Shown here one piece after another: positions 1 to 11,790 of a stretch of DNA of 64,000 bases. Position 1 is the stretch's first letter; each line of letters starts with the position of its first letter. The stretch comes from Megaleporinus macrocephalus (Eukaryota > Chordata > Actinopteri > Characiformes > Anostomidae), in the NCBI GenBank assembly GCA_021613375.1, contig CM038704.1, positions 32,798,582 through 32,862,581 on the forward strand. Reading direction: 5' to 3'. Position numbers and translations under genes: made by a program. The notes beneath the pieces are model-generated. The model was not told where the DNA came from. It saw only the letters and a program-made list of their open reading frames with translations, and did no database searches.

Positions 1-1400
1 ACGGGATGAACAACTTCATAAAAAACAGAGATTCTTTTATTCTGATTATTTTCATTCAGCATTGCTGTAGACATTTTTGCCCTTTAACCAGAAAAACGTT
101 ACATAGATAGCTAAGTAGCTACCTTGATAACTGTAGCTTATAGCTTGTTATCCTTCTCATCTGACAGATCATGTTTGTCATTTAAGAAGTCCATGCTTGT
201 CATTGTAAGGATGATTTGAAGACAACAGTTACCACAGTTACACATCAGAGATTTTCAGCTTCCTTGCCATTTGCTGCCTTTCATCTGCATTCACAAGCCA
301 GCAAAAGTAATAAAACAACCAGCCACTAACAACCAGATAAAATGCCGCAAAATGTCAACAACCACAGATGCAAGCCTTTTTCAGAATACTTATAAACTCA
401 ATACAGTTTGAGGCAAGGGTGTGATGATTTAGTCTTGCAATTTGCGCAATGGTAATTGATCTGAGTAAGTTTCCATTTTTTTACATTTTACATTAGCCTT
501 ATAGCTCTAATGCAAAACTGAAGAAGCAAACTTCAGAGGCCAAACATGACTTGATTAACTGATTAACTATATTGTGGTTAAGAGGAAAATAATGAATTTG
601 ATTTTAGACTGAACGACAATATACCAAATTATGCGACTAACGGAACTAATCTCTCTGCCTATCACCTTCAACCACCCCCAAACCACACACTCACATACTC
701 TTCCCCTGTGATTTTCCAGCCATAGGTATGGCCTCTGTTAAGCAGGGGTTAAAGGTTCTTCAAGCTTGTCTGTTCAATTCAGAGCTAGGCTGACCTTGTC
801 TGTGTTTTCCAAGACACACACACACCCACATACACACCCCTCCACTTTCATCCCCCTCTTTGTCACAGGTGATGGACCAGATGAGATCCCCACAAGTGTG
901 AAATCGAGCAACACAGACAACGATCGCTGAGCGAAACAGCATAGCTCAGATCCACATGAAAGCTGTAATTGTTTTTCATCCACCAACCTTGTTTCTTTTA
1001 GGTGCACTTGAAAAAGCATAACCAAATCTGCTTCTTTTTTGAATGGAGAGGCATTAAAAATGGATGAGTTTAATTATTTTTTTCCAGAGCCAAGATGCAG
1101 GTTGGCGTGCAGCTATGTGGCAGAAGCCAGTGACACACTCATTATCGGGCGCTGTCAGTAGTCAGCACTGTGTTTAGCATTAGCATACATTAGAATAAGC
1201 ATGCCTGCCTGCCACCTAGCAGATAATGAAATCGGGGCCTGGAGATTGGGCACTTATAAAGGTGGGAAATGGAGCCTGAGAGGAATCACTTCTCAAAAAC
1301 ATCAGGTCCCGACTCATCCTTTTATCAAAACAACTTATCCAACTGTCTGAGCTACAGGAAGTAATAGACAAGTTCAGTTAGCGCTGCAAGGCTAATTCAA
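1..1400. other. Intergenic, no gene seen
   Basis: AT-rich sequence with short runs of CA (about 815-835). I see no exon with splice sites and protein-like sequence, and no element I can name. Confidence 0.5.
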
Positions 1401-1429
1401 TAGCATTCAGGTCCCTAATAGCAAAGATG

Positions 1430-2090
1430 ATAAATTCACCTGCCTTACATTTTCTACACCAACGGATGCTGCTTGAAACTTTTTGAGCCCTATTTCATTT
1501 TGTGAACTTCTAATACATATGACCTTGTTGGCGAAAGTATGTAAACCTCTGCTTTCAGCAACTGATATGACGCTCCTGATCAGCAATAACTTCAGCCAAA
1601 TGGTTCCTAGGAATCTTGACCTATTACTTATACAATGTTTTAATTTTGCATGAGTGCCACACCTTGTGTTCTGCCTAAACATTTATATTGGATTAAAGTG
1701 TGGACTAAGACTAAGCCATTACAACATTTCTAATGCTTCAATCATTCTTTGCAGACTAACTGGTATTTTTAGGGTCATGGTCTTTCTGTAGAACCAACAT
1801 TCTGTTGATGTTCAGTTCATAATGAATGCCTGCAGAATTTCAAGATACAATCCAGACTTTAGAGCTCCATCAAATGATGGCAAGCTGTCCTGGTCAAAAA
1901 TTAGCAAAACAGGCCCAAACCGTGCTACTGCCACCTTCGTGTTACATTGAGATGAGGAGCCTATGCTGGAATGCAGTGTCAGCTGTCTCATTTAGGCCTT
2001 AACGATCAATGTTTGCCTTATCTGTCCACTTAACAGTGCTTTAGTCATCTGCTTGGAAAAATATCTTTCCTGGTGATTCATGAATTTCTT
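1430..2090 (-). pseudogene. Decayed Tc1/mariner-type transposase
   Basis: Read on the - strand with several frameshifts and stops, this matches the DDE half of Tc1-like transposases. One frame gives HYELNINRMLVLQKDHDPKN, which resembles the usual FQQDNDPKHT motif. Around it are the KWTDK-type and FLGTIW-type remnants, in the expected order. No intact ends were found and no function is expected. Confidence 0.55.
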
Positions 2091-2099
2091 ATTCAACAC

Positions 2100-3095
2100 A
2101 TAGTATTCGTGTTCAGTGTTTGCCTAATAGTTTATTTATGAACGCTATTGAGGGCTATATTAGGCAGTGTACGTGCAAATGCTTAGATATTATCCTGGGT
2201 TTTATGATTGCAGAATATTGTATTTTCTTGTTGGATGACCACACGTTAATAACAGTAGATTGGTGCAAATTTGCAGACTTGTCAGAAATAGTTCTGTCAA
2301 GGCATTTTTCCATCAAACAATGTAAAGTGCCTGTCAAAGAACTCTAATGAAAGCATAATCGTCTTTATCCTGTCTGAGATATTTCAGGTGAGAGGAGATC
2401 ATCAGTAAAGGTGGCTTTGTAAAGCCTAATGTTTGGTCAAATTCATTTTTTTTCCCATAGCACTCCAAATTTCATGCATTCTGAAATAGGCAGTCTACTG
2501 TGCTCTATTTGTTCAAATGGTCAGCATTACTTTTTTTTCAAGCATACCTTTCTTTTCAAATATCAATGTTTTCAAAGTAGATACTCAATCTTTAGACACA
2601 GGCCTTTGAGCAAGAGGCTTTACATAAAGTTCACACAAGAGATAATTATATCTGGTACAATTGTATTTTTTTGACCACATCACAGTAAGAGAAACAACAA
2701 AGCAGCACATACAGCAGATTGGAATTTTTAAAAGCTCTGCCCAAAGCACATTCTTAGCATTCTTTGTGTTGAAAAGTAATTGTCAAAGATATGAATAATT
2801 GACACTTAAGGGGCAAAGTGTCAATGGGCCAGCAAGAAACCCATGAAAAAGCCTGGCAGAGAGCTGTCTAAACAGGACACACAATGTAATGGGAAGCTGT
2901 TCAAACCCCACTGCTGACATGAGTTTTCCATTTGAGCCATAATACTACAAAGTGGTCTTATTCAGTGTCCCTGCATAATCCAATAGACTGAGCATAGATT
3001 ACAACAGGAACAAATAAAGACTGCTATATGAGTCATATTCAAAAAAGTGCATTTTCTTTGTCTTCAGGCTTCTGAAAAACAACAAAAAACATGCA
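2100..3095. other. Intergenic, no gene seen
   Basis: AT-rich, with open frames under 85 codons that lack protein-like composition. Nothing recognisable. Confidence 0.5.
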
Positions 3096-3097
3096 AT

Positions 3098-3470
3098 ACA
3101 CTGTAAAAAAATCTTATTTTTACTGAAAATGACTTTAAATTTTGCAAAGTATTTTTCTGTATTTTCAATTGCATGCAAAACTCTGTAAAATTACAGACAT
3201 TATCTGTAAATTGACAGTTTGACCGTAATTTTAGGTTTTATGACGATAATTACAAATTACATGTATTTCTCATTTTATTACAGATAAAGTACTATATTAT
3301 TCATACAATATTTTTCTGCTTTTTTAAATTACATGCAAATCATGTAAAATTACAATTTTATCTGTAATTAAGCGTACAGCTAATTATTTAAATGTTTATG
3401 TCTATACTAAAAATTTATGTTTTTTCTTTGTATTTTTACGGTAAATCTTACTAGTTTTCTATTTTTGTGT
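3098..3470. repeat. AT-rich repeat, left edge of composite block
   Basis: It begins with CACTGTAAAAAA. Motifs such as CTGTAAAATTACAG recur, with a loose 160-bp periodicity (compare 3170 and 3334). The start motif is inverted relative to TTTTTACAGTGT at 11811-11822, and related ACTGTAAAA-rich repeats are common in fish. Confidence 0.45.
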
Positions 3471-3979
3471 ACTTTTATGTATATATGCTCAAAGTCATCA
3501 CAAACCACTCATTCACATTAAGTCTTAGTTCATACAAATGAAAATGTTTGTTATTATATTATCACATCAAAATGTGAATTTGTCATGTACACTTTAAAAT
3601 TTGTTAAGATATTTTTAAGTTATATTTACTCTATGTATACTATTATAGTGTACTTAAGACATAGTTGTATTTACTCAATTAAGTTTATTTTTTTCTAATT
3701 GAATTACTACATCACTGGAAGTTGTCATTATTGTCTTGGCAACTTGTATAACACAATTTGATGCGACTTAACAAAATAGTCCGGTTTTCTTGATAGAATT
3801 TAGGAATCTAATTTCCCTAGAAAAATAAAGTAAGCAAGAATTATTTGTTTTATTTGAACAAAATACTATTCTGAGCATCTTATAGCATAACTAAACAGCT
3901 TCTGGAAACCCACACATTTTATAAACAAAACATCACATTCAACAAATTAAAATAATAGTATATAAAAAGATTATTTACT

Positions 3980-5291
3980 TTAATCTTTTAAAACATTAAG
4001 ACAAACTATGGAGTAAAAAAGGATCATAAAGATTTGAGGTTTGAAAAACAATAGTCACAAATGTACTGAAACTTGTAGCTGCGTTTAAACAACTACATGC
4101 ACGTAAAATCCAAATCCACAAATAAACTGTAATGTGCAAACTTGAAACAAAAAGTAGTATTAATAATAATTAAAATGTACAAATGTGGAAAAATATTTTA
4201 AATATATAAAAATATATATTTTTTAATTTGTAGAAAAGATTTGCATTTGTAAATCCAATGTTGTGAATGTGTGAATCAGTACTGCTCAAATGGCTTAAAC
4301 TGTGTCAGACCAAAAATTATATGGAATTTGTGAGGTTGTAGATGTGACTGGGCGTTTTTCAGTGTAGGGGTAAAAAACCTCACATTTACCTTCTCTGCTG
4401 CTTGTGTGAAACTCTTGCTGCAGTTGCAAATTTTGACCCTGTTTTAATGGCTAATTGATGGACCAATAGAAAGGCTTAAGCTGGACCAATCAGATTGCGA
4501 GGTTTGTTTAACCAATTAGAACACTGATTTGGTGCTGTTACTCAACTTCGGCAAGCTGTTGGAACACGCCTCCCAATCTCTGTCATGGCGCTTCCAGACA
4601 CAGATACAATGGAGTCAGGTAAGGAACAATGCTAGTTCATGTTTCTTTAGCAAAAAGTTAAAATACCCTGCTGCTGCAGGCTGTTTATCTAGCTAGCTAA
4701 CGACGGTTAATTAATTGGCTACAGGTATCCAAAGCTAGCACAACAGTCAGTAGTATAAATAAAACCACTGCACAGAGCCTGCCTGTTATCTTCTAAAGAA
4801 ACATGAACTAGCATTGCATCTGTGCCTGGAAGCGCCATGACAGAGATTGGGAGGCGTGTTCCAACAGCGCGCCTAAGTTGAGTGACAGCACCAAATCAGT
4901 GTTCTGATTGGTTAAACGAACCTCACAATCTGATTGGTCCGGCTTAAGCTTTCCTATTGGTCCATCAATAAGTTGTCAAAACAGGGTCAAAATTCACAAA
5001 AAGAGTTTCAGACAAGCAGCAGAGAAGGTGAATGTGAGGATTTTTACCCCCACACTGAAAAACGCCCACTGTCACATTTACAACCTCACAAATTCCATAT
5101 GATTTTTGGTCTGACCCAGTTTAAGTTTAATATTACTTTTTGTTTTAAGTTTGCACATTCCAGTTCATTTGTGGATTTGGATTTTACGTGCATGTAGTTG
5201 TTTAAACGCAGCTACAAGTTTCAGTACATTTGTGACTCAAAATCTTTATGACCCTTTTTTGACTCAATAATTAAACCATTAAAACATTAAA
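3980..5291. repeat. Imperfect inverted repeat, arms about 650 and 500 bp
   Basis: The left arm (about 3980-4650) is the reverse complement of the right arm (about 4790-5291), with small indels. Shared landmarks are CAACTACATGCACGTAAAAT (4091) against its complement at 5186, and the promoter-like core near 4570 against 4850. The spacer is about 140 bp. The right arm lacks roughly 20 bp found in the left, just after the shared ATG. Confidence 0.8.
4585..4618 (+). other. Mini first-exon-like segment in the inverted repeat
   Basis: ATG opens MALPDTDTMES and ends at GAGTCAG|GTAAGG, a good donor. Four CCAAT boxes lie upstream, at 4463, 4486, 4512 and 4573. The mirrored copy on the other arm (ATG near 4836 on the - strand) has lost the donor through a small deletion. 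It may be a captured promoter and first exon; no gene is recognised. Confidence 0.3.
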
Positions 5292-6124
5292 GTGGTACGT
5301 TTATACCATAATGTAACTGGTGGTCTTAGCTAATCTGTGACAGTGAAAAGTTACAGAATAGACAAAAAGAACATAAAATATACCTAAATGTCTCATTAAG
5401 GAAGCAAATAACTGAAAACTGTAGGGGTAGTGTGTCCCACAAATAAAAGCAGCATTTCCCTGACTTGTTACCTACTCCCAGAATCAGTATCGCCATCTAG
5501 TCCAAAAGTCAGGAAATTTGCTTTAGCTTAGCTTTCAATATCATCCATAATGATGCTACCTTCCAGTTTGGTAGCTCGACTATAGCACTATAGCTTGACT
5601 ATCCAACACTACACGACAGTATGAGTTACTGTAAAACTCAGACTCGCTATCAGTTTGCTGGAAAGGTCAATCGCTTGCTTTCTGAAGTTAGCTTCTTATT
5701 CAAATTCCCTGTTCCACCTTAAATGGTGCAACAGTTACGTTCTGGCGCCAACGCCTCTCCTCAGATTTACCTTAATAACCAGTCTCTGACAGTACTGCTC
5801 ACAAACAGTATACTACGTGGGCACTAACAGTCCTAACATTACTTAAATAAAAACAAGCACATAAAATTACGACTGCAGGTTAGTTTAATATAAAATAGGT
5901 TAACAAATCTGGGAGGAAGTTAAATCATAAATGTATAGGCTGTTTTCTGTAGCATATTAGCTGGCTAACATAAAATGGTGTTAGCATTAGCGAATCATGA
6001 ACTTTTAAGTTAATTACCAACAGTTACCGTCATAAACTGATAATATGACCGGAAAAGATGCAGTTCCAAATAATAAAACCATGACTGACAAATGTGAATA
6101 AGGTTAGAGGTTAAAAAAACTTAC
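5292..6124. other. Repeat-block interior, no gene
   Basis: Nothing coding. It includes half of a MITE-like repeat at 5684-5745 (TTAGCTTCTTATT and on), related to copies at 10151 and 33272. Confidence 0.4.
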
Positions 6125-6215
6125 CTAAAGACTCAGACGCTCCTCTGCTCACGACGTAGTGCAGTCTCAGGAATGTTCTCCCAACCCGCTCCTCTGGACA
6201 TGCAGGACCCAAAAC
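6125..6215 (-). other. 5' UTR-exon-like island on the - strand
   Basis: A GC-richer patch ends, on the - strand, with GAGTCTTTAG|GTAAGTTT, an excellent donor. No coding frame is recognised. It could be a non-coding first exon of a gene reading leftwards or part of a repeat. Confidence 0.25.
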
Positions 6216-6370
6216 GTTGAGTGCAGTTAACTCAAATGGATTTAGTTTTAGTTAGAACTCTTTCATAAAAAACTAGTACTTTACTCAAATTACATGAGTT
6301 AAATCACAAGGATACTATGAAATGATTAAAGAACACTAAAACACTTATAAGTGGTGTTATCATTTAGACT

Positions 6371-7115
6371 CTACACTACCAGTCAAAAGTTCTATAACAC
6401 CTCCATTTTTTTCCATTTTTATTGCCATTTAAGCAGCTCAAGTTTAGTAAATAATTATAAATGCTATGAAATCCACTTCTACAAAGATAAGCAGCAAACT
6501 GCCAGTTTTTCCTTTGAGAGTAAAAAAAATGAAGCAAAAACTGACAAATAATATAAATTGTAAAAGGACCTTTGTTCTAGCTAAATAAAAAGAACCTCCA
6601 GCTAAAAATATATTATAAAGTATATTAAGCTTTGAAAACTGAAGTAAACAACTTACAATTTACAATCTCATTATCTGTATAAAAGCAGTGTAGGAAAAGA
6701 CTCTATTACTGTACTCCACTGCAGTATAACACTGTAGATTCAAACTGCTATCATAATGTCTAGAAAAAGAAACAAAGTCAAAGCATTATAACTCTAAACA
6801 GTACAGATCTTTTCTTTAGGAAAATTACAGATAAACCCAGAGAAAATATTCTTGGAAACAGTAGAAGTTTCTGAGAGTCAAAATCCTGTGTACGAAACAT
6901 CTCACGTGACAACACCATGTATCTCAGGTTAATACTACAACAAGTCTCAGCTTCAACTATGAAAAGAAGACTTGAAGCTGAAGGTTTGACAGGTGGAGTG
7001 ACAGTAAGAAAGTCATTGCTTAGATGGCAAAACAAGAAAAGTAGCATTGTCTAAGTCATCCAGCACTGCCAGTGGACTACTTAAAATTAGGTGTGTAAAA
7101 ATTTTTGGTAGTGCA
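6371..7115 (+). mobile_element. Tc1/mariner-type element, decayed
   Basis: The left end reads ACACTACCAGTCAAAAGTTC, followed by the T-rich tract usual for this fish family. The right end, TTTTTGGTAGTGCA, is the inverted counterpart. Between them, - and + frames are broken. On the + strand LQQVSASTMKRRLEAEGLTG then VTVRKSLL resembles the helix-turn-helix region of a Tc1-like transposase. Most of the transposase is missing. Confidence 0.6.
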
Positions 7116-7699
7116 CATAAAAATCATGTAGTAATATTGGAGACCTAGGGGAAAAGTGTATAAGACAAAAATATTTCACTGAGATGGAACTAGAAAAAGC
7201 AGCAAATGGAGAAAAATATTTGAAAGTACTTGAATGTACTCAGTTCTTGTTCCTGTGAGCGTTACTAATCACTGAACCTTCACTCTGCTTACATGCAGAT
7301 ACATTTGTCATTATCATACTGCATTTCTTCAGTGTTGAAACAAATGATGATGCATGTTGTTGAATTGACCTTGTTGGTCAGACAGTAATTTAAATTGAAA
7401 ATGTCAAAATACTTTTATCAGAGACGGATGGCCAACCACTGCAGTCAACTCTTTGGACCTGGCTGGCCCAGAGATAGCCAGAACAGTAAAACAAGAAGAG
7501 AAGTGGCTTTGTACTGGGCTGTCTTATGTATGGGTAATTTTGTGGGCCATATAATGTAAAGCAGTGGCCTTAAAATCTTACAAAGTGTGTGTAAGCTTAC
7601 ATGTATTATTATTATTATTATTTCTTTCATTGCAATGGAAACATCACTTATCATATATATATATAACAATTACTATTGGCTGTCTCAACACGTTGCTTT

Positions 7700-7940
7700 G
7701 AGCCTAATTGGTTAACCTGTCTGTCATCTGGGAAACGGGCTAATGACAGCTTTTCGCGCCTCATCGGTTAAGTTTGAAAATGCCTCTGTTTCAGTGCACG
7801 CGCTACTGCTGCGGGAGCTGCTCTGTCTACTAGTGAATAACGTTCACTGGGATTATTTTACAACCGCCTGCTGGACTCTGGAGTCTGGACACAGAGGAGG
7901 TTCAGTTGATTTATATCCTGCACATGTACTGACGTTATCA
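7700..7940 (+). other. CpG-richer exon-like island with donor
   Basis: It stands out in base composition and ends in TTATCAG|GTAAGA. An ATG frame from 7743 runs through the donor but encodes nothing I recognise. It could be a first exon or captured promoter within the composite repeat block. Confidence 0.25.
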
Positions 7941-8246
7941 GGTAAGAAAAATGTTTAATGTATGTAGTCAATCTAAGTGCAGCACTGTATGTTTAAAAGT
8001 GTCTAAACCGAGTCTCTACTGAGCCGCTGAGAAAAGTCTGATCTCTAGCAGCTGCAGTTTATGTGTTCCTTTGTTTGAGTTAAAAACGACGTTCTGCTTC
8101 TAAAACTTATCTTGTGATGAGAAACGGCCGGTGATTAAAATTCTTACACCAATGAAGAAACACTAAGTTTGGTATCACTGAACTCTAATGCTAGTTAACA
8201 TTAATCTAGCTAATGTTAGCAACACTGGTAAAAAAAAAAGGCACAT

Positions 8247-8556
8247 GCTATTTGCACCCGGGTACGTGCAGCACTGTGTGCTATTTGCACCCAGGTGTAC
8301 ATAGCAGTGTGTGCTATTTGTACCCAGGTGTACATAGCAGTGTGCGCTATTTGCACCTGGGTGTACATAGCAGTGTGTGCTATTTGCACCCGGGTGTACA
8401 TAGCAGTGTGTGCTATTTGCACCCGGGTGTACATAGCAGTGTGTGCTATTTGCACCCGGGTGTACATAGCAGTGTGTGCTATTTGCACCTGGGTGTACAT
8501 AGCCGTGTGTGCTATTTGCACCCAAGTATATGTAGCAGTGTGTACTATTTGCACCT
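8247..8556. repeat. 33-bp minisatellite, about 9.4 copies
   Basis: The unit carries GCTATTTGCACCCGGGTGT followed by ACATAGCAGTGTGT. Units differ by point changes (CCCGGG, CCCAGG, CCTGGG). The period is a multiple of three, so several frames stay open on both strands and give repetitive peptides. These are artefacts, not genes. The unit core is nearly palindromic around CCCGGG. Confidence 0.92.
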
Positions 8557-8922
8557 GATTATGGTTTAAGCAGAGATTAGTATTATTCTTTGGTGTTTTG
8601 TGACAAAACATATTTTACTTACAAATTATTTTAAAAGAGAAGATACTTCTGTTTGGGGTGAACCCCAAAGTTTGTTTTTTATTTAATTTTGTTTTTTTAC
8701 TTTACCATGCTTTTTACCATTTACCATGCTGTTTACCATTTAAATTCTAAGAGCATCATAAAAAACAAAACAAAGAAGAGACTCACAAGTGAAAAACAAA
8801 TGTTAATGGCAATGGCAGTAATCACATGCTAAATACTAAATTATAATATACACTGCCAGTGATAAATGATAACACTTTTTTAATATAAAGTCTGTAGCAC
8901 CCTCATATGTACTGGCACTGTT

Positions 8923-8925
<3 letters not shown>

Positions 8926-9000
<75 letters not shown>
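8926..9000. repeat. (AT)n microsatellite
   Basis: About 37 uninterrupted AT units, ending in ACACAC. Confidence 0.95.
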
Positions 9001-9007
<7 letters not shown>

Positions 9008-9484
9008 AATATTCTTCCTGCCAGTACATTATTATCAGCCTTTTTAATTTAAGTTAATTTCACAGAATGCAGAAGACAGACAGTTTTCATTGTCTGTAAA
9101 CATAAAATAAATAAGATGACGTTTGTTTGCAAGTTAGCTATAATGCTCCTATTAGCTCATAAATATATCAGTGTTCTTTGGATAATTATTCTCACCCTAT
9201 TTCTTAAATATATATCTTAAAATGTAGAGTTAAATTGAGTGATGGACTATTAACCAAATTCTGCTTACCATTGCTATTGTCACCGTTTCCCATCGGTTCC
9301 TGTGAATTTGCGCCTTTTCTCTCCCTCGCATTCATTGGTAGACATGCGCAGATTGGTTCGCTTTCTTTTTTTTAATTAAGTGGTGAAAATATGCTGGCGA
9401 TGTGTGGCAAATGCTACTTGTACCCGGGTGCAAATAGACACTCCGTAAAAAAAAGCCAAACTGTTTTTTTGTGAATCTTCTTTA

Positions 9485-9708
9485 TGAACTATGGGGTTTT
9501 ATAGAGTGTTTCTTGCTATGAAGCCACATCTTACTGTTCCAGTTATTGCTGTTTTATGTGCTGCCCCACTACAGCGAAGATAGTCAGCCTTAGCTAGCGC
9601 TAGCTCCACCTTAGCTACATAGCTAGCTAACTTCGTCAGCCTTTTTCTGAGACGCCACGAAGATGTGCATTCATCGCAAGAAACACCCTATAAAACTCAG
9701 TAACTTAT
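9485..9708. repeat. MITE-like inverted repeat
   Basis: The left arm GGGTTTTATAGAGTGTTTCT (9494 on) is mirrored at 9658-9700 (AGAAACACCCTATAAAACTC). The centre is rich in CTAGC. No coding content. Confidence 0.65.
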
Positions 9709-10150
9709 AAAGGATATCTGCCAAAGGTCCATTTTGCCTTTTGGCATTAGAGCACATTACATTTGTTTTTCTTCATTGGTGTTAGCATTAAAACAGCATC
9801 TTAATCAACTGTAGCCAGTCCATCTCCTCTTTCTCATCGCAATGAAAGCGCTAGAATGAAGACTATTAAAAGAATAACGGACTAGGCCAGTAACGTCGAC
9901 TAGTGATTAGTGATTAGTGATTCTAAAAGAGTCAACTCTTCGAATCCAACACGTCTGGAATTAGAGGTCGAGTCTTGGCCAATGACTAAACGCTGGGAGT
10001 CGACTCTGCGACTCTGTTTCTGATTCTCTGAAACTCCGTGTTTTTAACTGTAATCGGCTCGAGGGACGTTGTGACGGCGGATAATGTAAAACAGGGGAGT
10101 CTGTGTTCGATCAGTTTGTTGAATTACCAGTGATATTTACTCCTTTTTCC

Positions 10151-10272
10151 AGCTTCTTATTTAGATTTCCTTTCCACCTTAAATAGCGCTGTGGTTACAT
10201 TCCAGCGCTGGCTCCACATTAAGGTAACTGCTGCATCACTTAAGGTGGACTGGAAAAGTAAAATAAGAAGCT
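10151..10272. repeat. MITE-like inverted repeat, family copy
   Basis: It begins AGCTTCTTATTTAGATTTCC and ends with the inverted AAAGTAAAATAAGAAGCT. The inner segments, TTCCACCTTAAATAGCG and its partner CACTTAAGGTGGACTGGAA, also pair. Related copies are at 33272-33389 and, half only, at 5684-5745. Confidence 0.7.
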
Positions 10273-10585
10273 GATTAATACGCAGATTTCACCAGTCTCT
10301 CAAAAAAAGATTTACATTGAGCATATTTTTAAAGAACTAAACAAAAAAATGAACCACTAGGTGGAAATGCACACCCTTTCGTTTTCGTCAGACTCACTAA
10401 AGCAGCGGCCAAGCGAGAACAGTTTAACAGTTGTAAAAGATGTTTTGTTCATGAAAAAAAACATCGTCCGTCTGGCAGTTTGTTACCGTATGTGACTCAG
10501 ACTCACCCAGGGTAGTTTGTACCCTGTTCTTCTTGAAGCTGGACCACTTTTGAGTTAAAGTGATGATCTTTATATTTGTGTTCAG

Positions 10586-10818
10586 GCCCCTGGAATTGGT
10601 GTTGTGGAGAAGGACACTGAGTGCACAGTCAGGGGATTTGAGCCATGAACATGAACCAAGGAGGTGGAAGCGAGAACGACGCTGAGCCGTGTTGTGATGG
10701 AGGACATTAAGGTGCTCAACAGTCTTGCAAATGTAACTTTTGCATTCATCATGTTTTTTGGGCTCAATTATCCTCTTTGATCTTCATGAATTTGGATTAT
10801 CCGACATGGAGCTCAGGT
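10586..10818 (+). pseudogene. Exon-like gene fragment, possibly SAMD3-like C-terminal region
   Basis: Bounded by TTTGTGTTCAG|GCCCC and GGAGCTCAG|GTGAAA. On the + strand it reads VMEDIKVLNSLANVTFAFIM then FFGLNYPL-stop. A shifted frame gives FMNLDYPTWSS. This resembles the (F)GLxYxLNLDYP ending of a multicopy fish protein family often labelled SAMD3-like. It is frameshifted and has no partner exons, so it is treated as a captured or decayed fragment. The family match is from memory and weak. Confidence 0.3.
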
Positions 10819-10842
10819 GAAACGTTTACCAAAACAATATTA

Positions 10843-10880
10843 TGTATATATATATATATATATATTTTTTTTTTTTTCAA
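10843..10880. repeat. (TA)n followed by poly(T)
   Basis: A short TA repeat running into a T tract. Confidence 0.8.
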
Positions 10881-11284
10881 AATAACCCTCAACTATGGAC
10901 ATTAGGACCAATTTGCATTTCTTATTTTACATTATTAGAATTACTTAAAATTTGAATTGATGGTAAAATTGATGTGAAACATTTTAACTGCTTGATTGTT
11001 ATTGTTAATTCACAAATTTTCTTTCTTGTGTTTATGCATATCAATAAGGTGAAATGCTAATGTTTATAAATGTAATTTATTTTTCCAAAAATTGTACTGC
11101 AATAGGCCAAAATTAAACACATTCAAGGTTACTAATATGATAAGTGTTAGAGGGTTTAGCTCAATTATTATGCTTAATCAGTTGGTGCAACACATTAAAG
11201 CTATGAACAACAGTTAACAGAGTCATTTTTAAGAAAATTAAGAAAAAAAATGTAAGTGTTTTCTAGGTGTTACTCTACATTAAG

Positions 11285-11790
11285 TGTTTCTGCAGAACTG
11301 TTAGAATTGTCACTTTATTTATGGTGTGCAATTGTAATGATACAGAAAACATCTGTAAAATAAAGGTTTTTATTTGCAGAACTTTTAGTGTCGTCACTGT
11401 TGAAGATGTTTCATTGTAATAATGCAGGAAAAATCTGAAAAATAATGGAGATTATCTGCAGAACTTTTAGTGTCGTCACTTTATTAAAGATGTTTTATCG
11501 TAATAATGCAGGAAAAATCTGTAAAATAATGGTGATTATCTGCAGAACTTTTAGTGTCGTCACTTTATTGAAGATGTTTTATCGTAATAATAATGGAAAA
11601 ATCTGTAAAATAACGGTGATTATCTGCAGAACTTTTAGTGTTGTCACTTTATTTAAGGTATTTAACAGTAATAAATCATGGAAAACCTGTAAAATAACGA
11701 TTTTCGTCTGCAAAATCTTTAATGGAATTTCCTGTAAATTTATTGTTTTTGAACTTATTAAAATTATGGTATTTGACTTATTTTTATGGT
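11285..11790. repeat. Tandem repeat, period about 84 bp, about 6 copies
   Basis: TGCAGAACTTTTAGTGTCGT recurs at 11375, 11457, 11541 and 11625, with diverged copies at 11291 and 11709. The spacing is 82-84 bp. Since 84 is divisible by three, a long frame (11445-11990) stays open and encodes a repetitive peptide; it is not a gene. The array abuts TTTTTACAGTGT at 11811. Confidence 0.88.

Noticed and set aside
8247..8556. CRISPR-like array
   Set aside because: The units are directly adjacent with no unique spacers, and the genome is eukaryotic. It is a minisatellite.
8175..8611. Several 85-130 codon open frames on both strands
   Set aside because: They all lie in the 33-bp minisatellite, whose period is a multiple of three; the peptides are simple repeats.
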